Assembly: GCA_964547525.1 (NCBI GenBank)
Contig: CAZJOD010000053.1
Coordinates: 1 to 21,034 of the forward strand
From: CAZJOD01 sp964547525
GTDB taxonomy: Bacteria > Bacillota > Clostridia > JAAYHZ01
Reading direction: 5' to 3'
DNA length: 21,034 nt
Each line of letters begins with the position of its first letter. Position 1 is the first letter of the stretch. The position numbers and the translations under genes are program-made. This document shows, piece by piece, positions 8,051 through 15,688 of this stretch. The notes beneath the pieces were generated by a model, which saw nothing but the letters and a program-made list of their open reading frames with translations, was not told where the DNA came from and made no database searches.

Positions 8051-8079
8051 ATTATCATATAATTGTTATTAAATTTCAA
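8051..8079 (-). promoter_or_regulatory. Candidate promoter of the amidohydrolase-M20 operon
   Basis: On the minus strand TTGAAA (plus 8074-8079) is separated by exactly 17 nt from GATAAT (8051-8056). Each hexamer differs from the consensus at one position. The predicted start is about 75 nt upstream of the gene, leaving a leader that contains the 7998-8027 dyad. Confidence 0.55.
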
Positions 8080-8404
8080 TAACTATGCATTATGTTAATT
8101 CATATTAAGATATATCATATATCAAAAATTTATAATACAACCATGATATTATAAACAATTATTGATTCTACTTTAAGAACTTTATTTTATTGCAGTGAAA
8201 TCAACTATTAAATTTTACCGGTTTTTTACCCGGCTTTCAATACATAACGAATAATATAATTATTATCATTTTACTTTCTTTGAACTTCTTTGTGTTCTTA
8301 CACTTAGTTTTTGCTGTGAAATCTAGAATACAATTTGCTTATTTGCTTATTTTAGGGTAAACTATATCGTAAAATATGTAAATGTTAACTTAAATGAAAG
8401 GTAG
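8080..8404. other. Divergent intergenic region between amidohydrolase and aminotransferase
   Basis: Most of the 468-base region between the two divergent genes is AT-rich with no reading frame I would call. For the plus strand the best promoter-like pair is TTGCTT (8335-8340), 17 nt, TAAACT (8358-8363), about 75 nt before the aminotransferase; both hexamers are weak. The pair ACCGG and CCCGG around a T run near 8216-8233 does not form a convincing terminator. Confidence 0.3.
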
Positions 8405-8455
8405 ATGCATTACCGTATGCATTATGTGGTGAATATATGTTTTCAAAAAAAATAG
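8405..8455 (+). CDS. Possible 16-codon upstream ORF overlapping the aminotransferase start
   Basis: ATG at 8405 opens a 16-codon frame (MHYRMHYVVNICFQKK) that ends at TAG 8453-8455, 19 nt inside the aminotransferase gene in a different frame. GAAAGG lies 3 nt before the ATG, which is closer than optimal. The ATGCAT hexamer occurs twice, at 8405-8410 and 8417-8422. It could be a translated leader that couples to the aminotransferase, or chance. Confidence 0.2.
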   Translation: MHYRMHYVVNICFQKK

Positions 8456-9621
8456 TAGAAAATTTAACTCGCTCTTCGTTCATCAGGGCAATGTTCGAAG
8501 AAGGAGAAAAATTAAAAGCCAAATACGGCCCTGAAAATGTATTTGATTTTAGTTTGGGAAATCCTGTAATAGAGCCCCCTCCAGCTGTAAAAGACACTTT
8601 GATAAAGTTGGGAAATTCACAAAACGAGGGTTATTTCAGATATATGAGTAATGCAGGTTATCCGGGTGCAAGAGAGGCTGTTGCAAAAAGTCTGTCCAAG
8701 AATTCGAATAACCCAATACCCACCTCCAATGTTATTATGACATGTGGCGCCGGTGGCGCTTTGAATGTAGTTTTTAAGTCGCTATTAAATCCCGGCGAAG
8801 AGGTTGTTGTATTTTCTCCGTATTTTGTAGAATACGGATTTTACGTGGATAACCACGGTGGTAAGATTGTAGTATGTGATACCGATAGTAAAACATTTTT
8901 ACCCGACTTGTCAAAATTAGAGTCATTGATTAATGAAAAAACCAAAGCTGTTATGTATAATTCTCCAAACAATCCCACGGGTGTCATTTATAATGAAGAT
9001 ATACTTAAAGACCTTAACACTGTAATAACTGCCGCTGAGAAAAAATACGGAACCGAAATTTATATCATAGCAGACGAACCATATGTGAATATTGTTTATG
9101 ATAATAAAAAAGTACCTTGTGTATTTAATTATTTTAAAAATGCAATTTCGGTTAATTCCTTCAGTAAATCACTTGCAGTTCCGGGAGAACGAATAGGTTA
9201 CATCGCTGCATCTCCGTCCATTGAAAACATATCGGTTTTAATAGACGCATTTATATTTTGTAACAGAACACTAGGTTATGTTAATGCGCCTGCCATAGGA
9301 CAACATATTGTTATCAATTCTATAGAACAAACAATAGACGTAGAATACTACCAAAAAAGACGTGACCTTATTTATAACGCTTTGACCGATTTCGGCTTTG
9401 AATGTATAAAACCCGAAGGTGCCTTTTATCTCTTCCCTAAAACTCCTACATCGGATGATTTGGCTTTCGTCAAAACGGCACAAAAGTATAACTTGATTTT
9501 GGTTCCCGGGTCGGGGTTCGGGTGCCCGGGATATTTTAGAATGATTTATTGCGTGGAATATGATATGTTGGAACGTTCAATACCGGCATTCAAAAAACTG
9601 TCACAGGAAGTGTTTAAATAA
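8437..9621 (+). CDS. PLP-dependent aminotransferase, class I fold
   Basis: A 394-residue fold-type I aminotransferase of normal length. The PLP lysine is K244 in SFSKSLAVPGERIGY. NSPNNPTG (175-182), ADEPY (212-216, Asp binds the pyridine nitrogen and Tyr the phenolic oxygen) and the C-terminal substrate-carboxylate Arg near 368 (FRMIY) are all present. SLGNPVIEPPPAV near 39-51 matches the substrate-closing N-terminal segment. The start ATG 8437 is preceded by GGTGA at 4 nt, a valid pairing with the 3' end of 16S rRNA; no earlier start exists in frame. It is the only plus-strand gene in the window, diverges from the amidohydrolase operon and is followed by its own terminator. It probably transaminates the amino acid released by the neighbouring hydrolases (inference). 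Specificity cannot be assigned. Confidence 0.95.
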   Translation: MFSKKIVENLTRSSFIRAMFEEGEKLKAKYGPENVFDFSLGNPVIEPPPAVKDTLIKLGNSQNEGYFRYMSNAGYPGAREAVAKSLSKNSNNPIPTSNVIMTCGAGGALNVVFKSLLNPGEEVVVFSPYFVEYGFYVDNHGGKIVVCDTDSKTFLPDLSKLESLINEKTKAVMYNSPNNPTGVIYNEDILKDLNTVITAAEKKYGTEIYIIADEPYVNIVYDNKKVPCVFNYFKNAISVNSFSKSLAVPGERIGYIAASPSIENISVLIDAFIFCNRTLGYVNAPAIGQHIVINSIEQTIDVEYYQKRRDLIYNALTDFGFECIKPEGAFYLFPKTPTSDDLAFVKTAQKYNLILVPGSGFGCPGYFRMIYCVEYDMLERSIPAFKKLSQEVFK

Positions 9622-9719
9622 GAATTAGTTTTGCTGAGTCGATATAAAGCTATTAACATTATAAAAGAACATACTCTTTGTATGTAAAAATAACCGAAGC
9701 ACAACTGCTTCTAGAAATA

Positions 9720-9748
9720 AAAAACGGGAATTATATATCCCCGTTTTT
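9720..9748 (+). terminator. Rho-independent terminator after the aminotransferase gene
   Basis: AAAAACGGG and CCCGTTTTT pair around an 11-nt loop, about 100 nt past the aminotransferase stop. Two small hairpins lie between the gene and this site (9669-9685 and 9696-9711). It can work in both directions. Confidence 0.85.
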
Positions 9749-9793
9749 ATTTTGATATAAAATACTATTTATAACCTCGCATAATATATTGCC

Positions 9794-10087
9794 AAAAAAA
9801 GTCACCTTCCGCTTGCGGCAGTACGTTTATATAAACCGGTTTGAGAAATTTAGTAGTGATATTAAATATCTCCTGCGGAAGGTGATGAATGGATTGCCCG
9901 TATTAATGATTAAGTAGCTTATATATTTAAATTTTAAAGTCATATATTTATCTGTAATTTCCTCAAATATATCTTATATTTTATTGTAAAAAAATATAAA
10001 CATTGTATAATCCTTAAATTATTAGTACACTGTATAAGTTTACGTCCTCCCGTTTCACAGAATACCGACATTTTTTAACTGATTTAC
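9794..10087 (-). ncRNA. Candidate small RNA transcription unit
   Basis: A near-consensus minus-strand promoter (10094-10122) starts a transcript near 10087. About 290 nt later comes an 11-bp perfect inverted repeat followed on the minus strand by seven T residues (plus 9794-9800), which should end transcription. No reading frame in between has a good ribosome binding site. The longest I find is 43 codons from 10071 to 9940, which has none. The transcript contains GGGAGG near plus 10050, and two palindromes enclosed by the closing stem. It does not match any riboswitch or 6S/SRP consensus that I can recall. The case for an RNA gene rests on promoter plus terminator; there is no conservation evidence. 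Confidence 0.45.
9802..9885 (-). terminator. Structured element: 11-bp stem enclosing two palindromes, T run on the minus strand
   Basis: TCACCTTCCGC (9802-9812) pairs perfectly with GCGGAAGGTGA (9875-9885). The 62 nt between them hold two perfect palindromic hairpins, GTTTATATAAAC (9825-9836) and GATATTAAATATC (9858-9870). On the minus strand the closing stem is followed by CTTTTTTT. The long loop is unusual for an ordinary terminator, so this may be a folded RNA domain with a terminator-like 3' end. A small inverted-repeat element is an alternative, but I see no target-site duplication. Confidence 0.5.
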
Positions 10088-10093
10088 GAGTTA

Positions 10094-10122
10094 ATAATAT
10101 ACCATAAAAAAAATATTGTCAA
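10094..10122 (-). promoter_or_regulatory. Strong sigma-A-type promoter in a gene-free region
   Basis: On the minus strand a perfect TTGACA (plus 10117-10122) is followed after exactly 17 nt by TATTAT (10094-10099), one mismatch from the consensus. It is the best promoter match I see in the window, and no protein gene follows it. Confidence 0.65.
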
Positions 10123-10416
10123 TTAATTTTTAAATTTGTTTTAGTTTCACGTAATAACCGACTACTTATACACCTTATTTTATGTGAAAGATAATAAAAA
10201 CTGTATACTTTTGAATATATCTATAATTACTATGAATGTATAAAATAATAAAATAACTAGCTTTTTTAATTTTACGTTATTTTTTTAATTATTTCGTTAA
10301 TTTACGTATATTATCGGTCATTCAATTCAACCGAAGACATGACATCACACCGGCACTTCAGTCAAGTATAAATTTTTATCGTAAAAAACATGTTTGTGAC
10401 AAAGGGTATAAGATTC
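10123..10416. other. AT-rich intergenic region downstream of the HAAS-like gene
   Basis: I see no reading frame, RNA gene or clear terminator in this stretch. Between about 10261 and 10308 two imperfect copies of a roughly 20-nt T-rich unit ending in CGTTA follow each other, probably low-complexity sequence. The operon ending at 10417 has no visible intrinsic terminator here. Confidence 0.3.
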
Positions 10417-10923
10417 TTACTTATTAAAATCATGTAAGTTATACCTTGCAATTAAATATTCAATCATATCATTTAAAAAAAATTTTTTTGATCTTATTAT
10501 GAATTTTATGCTTATACTAAACAACAGTATAAATATTGCTATTAATAAAATGAATATCAGTTCCGGATAATTCAGTTTTATGGTAACAACTATGAAAGTA
10601 CCTAATACCGGACTGCATATCGTGAGTAAAACGCATAATGTTGCTATAAATACCGGACCGACAATTATCTTTACTTTTTTTATCAAATGCTTTGCTTCTT
10701 TTAAATTTTTTTGCCCTTTTATATTATTTAATTTTACATATGTATCCCATCTCTCGGCTATTACAGAAGGATCCGCCATACCTTTTAATATATCGTTTTT
10801 GCCGAGACCTTCTCCTCTTTTATTTTCAATATATTCAAAATAATAATCATGCAAAGCATTTTGGTAATCTTTATGCAAGTGTTCGGTTAAAACTTTAATC
10901 TCTTCCAGATATTTATCATTCAT
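10417..10923 (-). CDS. HAAS/DUF1700-like membrane protein
   Basis: A 168-residue protein with a soluble helical N-terminus and two membrane segments (about 86-115 and 119-143). The N-terminal 64 residues follow the HAAS pattern: a first helix beginning YLEEIKVLTEHL, an aromatic and acidic second helix (ALHDYYFEYIEN) and a turn with GM-DPSVIAERW in the place of the usual LG-P--IA motif. HAAS/DUF1700 proteins often pair with a PadR repressor in Firmicutes; none is here. AAGGA lies about 9 nt before ATG 10923. It follows the 55-codon membrane peptide after 69 nt and appears to be the last gene of the MutS-like operon. The role is unknown; a membrane sensor or adaptor is inferred from the family. 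Confidence 0.75.
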   Translation of the reverse strand: MNDKYLEEIKVLTEHLHKDYQNALHDYYFEYIENKRGEGLGKNDILKGMADPSVIAERWDTYVKLNNIKGQKNLKEAKHLIKKVKIIVGPVFIATLCVLLTICSPVLGTFIVVTIKLNYPELIFILLIAIFILLFSISIKFIIRSKKFFLNDMIEYLIARYNLHDFNK

Positions 10924-10992
10924 AATATTTATGTCCTTTTTACATATGATTTTATTTGTTATATAACTGTTAACTGTTCACCCTATGAGTCA

Positions 10993-11160
10993 CTAATAGT
11001 TACGATTTTGTTTATTGTATACATATTTATAGAACAGATATACAAGCACATATACATATATAAACGCAATACAAACTAAAGGTTTGAAAAACAGTAGAAA
11101 TATAAAAACTATAATACTAATAATTTTTATTAAAATAAAACAAACCCTTTTAGTGCTCAT
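10993..11160 (-). CDS. Small membrane protein, 55 residues
   Basis: ATG at 11160 opens a 55-codon frame ending in TAG at 10993. A full AGGAGG ribosome site lies 10 nt upstream, close to the end of the MutS-like gene, whose stop is only 18 nt away, so translation is probably coupled. The product (starting MSTKRVCFILIK) is almost entirely hydrophobic from residue 7 to 45, with a single FKP break near 25-27, which suggests two short membrane helices in a hairpin, and it ends in a basic polar tail (NKQNRNY). No family is recognisable. The position between the MutS-like ATPase and the HAAS membrane protein, and the strong ribosome site, argue that it is a real gene. Confidence 0.7.
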   Translation of the reverse strand: MSTKRVCFILIKIISIIVFIFLLFFKPLVCIAFIYVYVLVYLFYKYVYNKQNRNY

Positions 11161-11178
11161 AGGATCGGCTCCTCCTGT

Positions 11179-14100
11179 TTATTTTTCAACTTTCCTATTT
11201 GTTAATATTTGATTCATAAGATCATAGGTCATACCTTGTTGTAGTGCGATATCCCCGGCAAAACTTCTACCGTCACTTTTTCCTTCACTTATCCTATATG
11301 TACGGATAAATCCGCCTCCTTCAGCTTCCTCGACTTCCGCCCTTAGTGAAACTATTCGACTTTTTCCGACGTTTTCGTTATTAATTTGATCAACCGCATC
11401 AGCAAGTTCGTGCAAATGTGTTGAATATACCGTTTTGGTTCCAATATCCCTTAAAGCTTTAACTATGTTTTTTGCTATTATGTACCCGTCATAAGCTGTG
11501 GTACAAGAGATTGATTCGTTCATGAGCAGCATATCGTTTTCAGTTATACTATATAAAATACCGGATAATTCCTTCAATTCTTCGTCTAAACGCCCTTCTC
11601 CCAATAATCTTTTTTCATTTTTTAAAAAATGCGTATATAAATTACATATAGGAACCATTTCAGCTTGTTCTGCAGGAACATATAATCCACCTTGGAAAAA
11701 GATCTGCGCAACACCTAGGGCCCTTAAAAAAGTTGTCTTACCTCCTTGATTAGGACCGGTAACGATAAAAATATTTTTATTATAAGAAAAGTCAATAGTG
11801 TTGGTCACCAATTTGTTTATTTTATCATCATTATATAAAAGCAACCCGGTTGTAATGTCACATAATCCTTTTATACATGTATATTTTGAGATGATCGGTT
11901 TGCACATAGGAATTCCAAGCTTTATAAGGTTATTGACCAGCCGATATCCGGTTGTGTAAAAATCCAATTCCGAAGCAATATTAATTATATACCTGCTATG
12001 CTCGGAAATATATGTATCCATTCCCTCGGCTAATCTGTTTAAACATTCGTCAACATAGCGTTGAATATCATTCATAATCATGATGTCCGGATTTCTTTTT
12101 GTTGTTTTAGGTGCCAGTGCCATTGTTATCCAACGCTCTTCAAATACTACACTATATATACGTTGAAAGAAACGTTTTACCTTACCAACCTGTTTTTGCT
12201 CCCCTGCAGTTATAACTCTAACAGTTTCAGTGTCTGTATTAGTATTTTGTGATGCTTTATCCGGTAGTTGAAAATGTCCTATGTTACACAATTTTACTTT
12301 ATCCGGTTGGAGCTTTAAATTAAATTTCATTCCGATTTTTATATTCTTCATTCTGCCAATTTCTTTTATCAAATTGGGTATCATATTATTAATTACAGCA
12401 TATTCATTACAGTTTCTAACTTCATTTATTACCTCGAAAAGTTTTTGGAAGCCTCCGGATTTTAATTCTTTTTGACCCAATATTTTATATAAAGCTTCGA
12501 CACACTTTTTATATTGCTGTAAAGTATACAGCTTCCATCGTAATCTACGTCTATGATCCGGTAGATCATTATATTTATCACTAATTTTTTTTTCCAATTC
12601 GGCCGCATCATCAATAAAACCTTCTAAGGAATCCACAAAGTTTTTGCATGATATTACTTCATTAAATATCTCTTGCCTGTATAATATATTCTCATGGTCT
12701 GTCGGTATTTTTTTCAGACGCTGTAATAAAGAACGATAATTAGGGTTAATATCGTTAACCAGATCGCTTAGTTTGTCAAGACCGATGTCACGACAGGTTT
12801 TATCGTCAAGTTTCGTTTCAATATATGTTTCTTTATAAAGAAGACTGAAGTTCTTTTTGCTTAAAACAGTATCAAAAACCGGTTTTCGACCGCGAATAAT
12901 TTGTAAGTATGATAATCCGTATTGTTTTGCTATTTCATCGGCATAACTTTCCCCGTCCGCCATACGCCTTTCTATTTTATATGTCCTTTTCTGTTTTTTT
13001 TCTCCGTTTTCTATAACATCATTAACTACTGTAACTAATGAATCTATACGACTAAGGACTGAATTCTCCGAGTTTAAATTTTTGCATATATTAGCCAACG
13101 GATGTATATGAGTGGCGAAAACACACTTGACTCCCAATTCTGACAATACCTTAATATAGTCTGTACAAATAACCAAGCCGTCTGTCATTCCCGTACTTGA
13201 CAACGATTCGTTTAATAAAATCAAATCACCTTCTTGAGCTTCATATAATATCTTTTTTAACTCGCTAAGTTCCTCTCCCAAGTGACCTTTACCGAATATT
13301 TTAGCTTCTTCTTTCGGAAAGTGTGTGAAAATATTATGTACCGGGCTTATTTGCGCATAGCTGCCTGGAATATACAATCCGTTTTGAAACAGAATATATA
13401 AAATACCAATACTTCTGACATAGGTGGTTTTACCCCCACGATTCGCACCGGTTAATATATAAATTCTTGATTTATCATCAAACTCTACATCATTGACAAT
13501 TAAATTTCTCACATCTCCTTTACTATTAATTATCTTTATTGCCAATCCCATATCAAATACATCTTTTGCCAAACACTTGTTTTCTTTATGCTCTAAAATA
13601 GCAGGTAGGCACATTGGAAGATCTGTCTCAACCCAAAAATTATAAAATTGCACAGCGGATAAATAAAAATCGAATTCATAATCCAAATTACATAAAAATG
13701 TTATGTCCGGGTCCGAATAAGCGTTAATTATCGGATTGGCTTCTTTAATAAGGTTATTACAATCATTTTTAAAAGTCTGATCATATAAATGCTTGATTCC
13801 CGGAACCGAATGACTTAATATCGAATAAGATTGCCGATCTTTGTAATCTTTAGTACCAAACAGAGCTTCGGCTATAGTAAAAATATCCTCATATTTATTT
13901 TTAGATTTGGAAATAGCTGTGAGCATAGGTATATAATCAATATTAAAATGAACATCCAGTGTAAATGTTCCCATTTCATCGATCTTATTAATTATTTTTG
14001 GAAGGAGGGTCTTTGCCGCACAATAATATGATTTTTCTTTTATTGAAGATAACCGTTCTAGTAATAATATTAAACCTTTTGATTTGTAGTTAGCTTTATG

Positions 14101-14502
14101 CTTATTAAGAATAACCCAAAGGTCTTCTACACAATCAGAGAACTGTTTGAAAATTTCTATTTTCCATAATATGTCACGTACCGGGTCATGGTTACGGGAG
14201 GAGTATTCAGATTTTTCACATATTATATTATTAATTTTAGGTAATATTTTATCGATATCATGTCGTAATTCTTGTATATTCAACATATCCGTAAGAATTT
14301 CTTGTCTGTATACAATAGCATCTTTATCGGTTAACATTTTGTTCAGTTGTTTTTTTTGCCGGTCAGAATACCTCAAGGTATTCTTAAATATCATTTTAAC
14401 ATCCTCGATACCAATGTTGTCTAAAACATCATTACATAAAACAACTTCGCTATCTTTACTTTTTTGATTTACATACAAAAGGCTAAAAAAATTACTATCC
14501 AT
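11179..14502 (-). CDS. Tandem fused MutS-type ATPase (two complete MutS core units in one chain)
   Basis: A 1107-residue protein made of two homologous halves, about 1-550 and 551-1107. Each half starts with the same words (NFFSLLY at 4-10; NFSLLY at 551-556), continues with a helical MutS lever/clamp-like region containing a YRQEI motif (65-69 and 608-612), and ends in a MutS ATPase. Walker A is TGANRGGKTT (351-360) and TGPNQGGKTT (915-924). Walker B is DLILLNES (426-433) and DMLLMNES (990-997), with the catalytic Glu kept but Asn for the usual Asp. The H-loop is ATHIH (463-467) and STHLHEL (1027-1033). MutS ATPases work as dimers, so this chain probably forms its own dimer. The mismatch-recognition domain of MutS and the Smr nuclease of MutS2 are absent, so ordinary mismatch repair is unlikely. 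ATG 14502 has GAGGA upstream. It sits among membrane-protein genes. Confidence 0.9.
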   Translation of the reverse strand: MDSNFFSLLYVNQKSKDSEVVLCNDVLDNIGIEDVKMIFKNTLRYSDRQKKQLNKMLTDKDAIVYRQEILTDMLNIQELRHDIDKILPKINNIICEKSEYSSRNHDPVRDILWKIEIFKQFSDCVEDLWVILNKHKANYKSKGLILLLERLSSIKEKSYYCAAKTLLPKIINKIDEMGTFTLDVHFNIDYIPMLTAISKSKNKYEDIFTIAEALFGTKDYKDRQSYSILSHSVPGIKHLYDQTFKNDCNNLIKEANPIINAYSDPDITFLCNLDYEFDFYLSAVQFYNFWVETDLPMCLPAILEHKENKCLAKDVFDMGLAIKIINSKGDVRNLIVNDVEFDDKSRIYILTGANRGGKTTYVRSIGILYILFQNGLYIPGSYAQISPVHNIFTHFPKEEAKIFGKGHLGEELSELKKILYEAQEGDLILLNESLSSTGMTDGLVICTDYIKVLSELGVKCVFATHIHPLANICKNLNSENSVLSRIDSLVTVVNDVIENGEKKQKRTYKIERRMADGESYADEIAKQYGLSYLQIIRGRKPVFDTVLSKKNFSLLYKETYIETKLDDKTCRDIGLDKLSDLVNDINPNYRSLLQRLKKIPTDHENILYRQEIFNEVISCKNFVDSLEGFIDDAAELEKKISDKYNDLPDHRRRLRWKLYTLQQYKKCVEALYKILGQKELKSGGFQKLFEVINEVRNCNEYAVINNMIPNLIKEIGRMKNIKIGMKFNLKLQPDKVKLCNIGHFQLPDKASQNTNTDTETVRVITAGEQKQVGKVKRFFQRIYSVVFEERWITMALAPKTTKRNPDIMIMNDIQRYVDECLNRLAEGMDTYISEHSRYIINIASELDFYTTGYRLVNNLIKLGIPMCKPIISKYTCIKGLCDITTGLLLYNDDKINKLVTNTIDFSYNKNIFIVTGPNQGGKTTFLRALGVAQIFFQGGLYVPAEQAEMVPICNLYTHFLKNEKRLLGEGRLDEELKELSGILYSITENDMLLMNESISCTTAYDGYIIAKNIVKALRDIGTKTVYSTHLHELADAVDQINNENVGKSRIVSLRAEVEEAEGGGFIRTYRISEGKSDGRSFAGDIALQQGMTYDLMNQILTNRKVEK

Positions 14503-14545
14503 GATATATCCTCACAATACAGCTGCTTTTTTATTTTTCAGCTAT

Positions 14546-15688
14546 TTATTTTTTTAATTTTTTACCTTTGTTTCTTAAAATTGATTTACATAACCTTACG
14601 GTGTTTTTCACGTCGTTCTCTATATTTTCATAGTTTGCAGGGTCAGGAAGCCTTTCAGCGTATCGTGCTATTTCGTATGTATCTGTCAAATTACAAAAAA
14701 TAGAGCCTAATTGATTGCCCTCCTCGGTTTCATCGTATTCATTAACAATACGTTCTTTTAATTGTGTTACGGTCTCGGATTTATCCGTTTCAATACCGCT
14801 GTCATTCATATTATATAATACATATGCGTAACAATACCTTATTTTAAATATCAAGTTTATTATCTTCTTTATATTTTTAAAATAATATTTAGGATGTTCA
14901 TCGTCCAAATATTCTATTTTATGATTTTCACCTACATCCTCTAATATATCATCGTATGCCAGATTTTTCTGTTGGTTCTTTTTAGTAATTATATTCATTA
15001 TCCTGATAAAATTTTTCTTAGGAGAGACAATAGTAGTTATAGTGCGCAATATATGCTTTATAAAATTTAGAAATTTCTCAACCATTTCTTTGATAGCCGA
15101 GGTGTTAATACTAATTTGCCCCACACTTATCATAAGCAATCCTATACAATATATAAAGATACATGCAAAACTAATTGCTATAGCGAAATCCGAGGACATT
15201 AAAAATGATAAATAAAACCCTATACAGGCTATGATAAGACCTACAAAAAAGTTACCTATTTTCAACATTTTTGTAGCAGTTTTCTTTGAAATGAGACTGA
15301 TAAAATAAAATAGGCTGAACAACATTAAGTCTACAATAAAAATCCATGGGCTTTTTAACATATACGAATTAAAATTAATTAACATAAATATAAAAGGGAT
15401 GGGTATTGATACATATTTTATAGGCAATTTTATTTTTCCTACTTTGATAGTATATTTATCATTGATGTCATTATCATCCAAATACGTTAAAATGCGCGCA
15501 CATAAAAATAAAAAAATCGGCATTAGGTAGGAAGGCTTTCCGGTATCAACCCTTGTTAATCTTGTCATGGCAAGTAAAAATGGATATAAGCCGCAGAAAA
15601 TCATCATTACAATAATTGCATAATTATTAAATTTAATAACTATAATATTTTTTTTGATTTTATTATGTTTTGTAAATCGTTCAGTCAT
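14546..15688 (-). CDS. Polytopic membrane protein with DUF4129-like C-terminal domain
   Basis: A 380-residue protein with about six membrane helices in its first half (about 22-42, 53-70, 91-112, 113-133, 141-164, 166-190) and a soluble C-terminal half. Residues 280-375 (IRYCYAYVLYNM, then NLTDTYEIARYAERLPDP) resemble the DUF4129 domain found at the C-terminus of transglutaminase-like membrane proteins: a helix with paired aromatic residues, then a helix containing Y-x-x-A-R-Y. The transglutaminase catalytic domain itself is absent. DUF4129 genes normally stand next to DUF58 and MoxR genes, and DUF58 is the gene just upstream here. ATG 15688 has AAGGA about 10 nt before it. The DUF4129 link is a judgement by eye; the membrane topology is clear. 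Confidence 0.72.
   Translation of the reverse strand: MTERFTKHNKIKKNIIVIKFNNYAIIVMMIFCGLYPFLLAMTRLTRVDTGKPSYLMPIFLFLCARILTYLDDNDINDKYTIKVGKIKLPIKYVSIPIPFIFMLINFNSYMLKSPWIFIVDLMLFSLFYFISLISKKTATKMLKIGNFFVGLIIACIGFYLSFLMSSDFAIAISFACIFIYCIGLLMISVGQISINTSAIKEMVEKFLNFIKHILRTITTIVSPKKNFIRIMNIITKKNQQKNLAYDDILEDVGENHKIEYLDDEHPKYYFKNIKKIINLIFKIRYCYAYVLYNMNDSGIETDKSETVTQLKERIVNEYDETEEGNQLGSIFCNLTDTYEIARYAERLPDPANYENIENDVKNTVRLCKSILRNKGKKLKK

Noticed and set aside
9940..10071. 43-codon minus-strand ORF (starting MSVFCETGG) inside the candidate small RNA
   Set aside because: There is no ribosome binding site and the later part is plain AT-rich translation; probably chance.
10261..10308. Imperfect tandem T-rich units ending in CGTTA, iteron- or CRISPR-like at first sight
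   Set aside because: Only about two imperfect copies with no spacer regularity; best explained by low-complexity AT-rich DNA.
11179..14502. Annotation as DNA mismatch repair MutS or as MutS2
   Set aside because: The N-terminal mismatch-recognition domain of MutS and the C-terminal Smr domain of MutS2 are both missing, and the protein contains two ATPase units.
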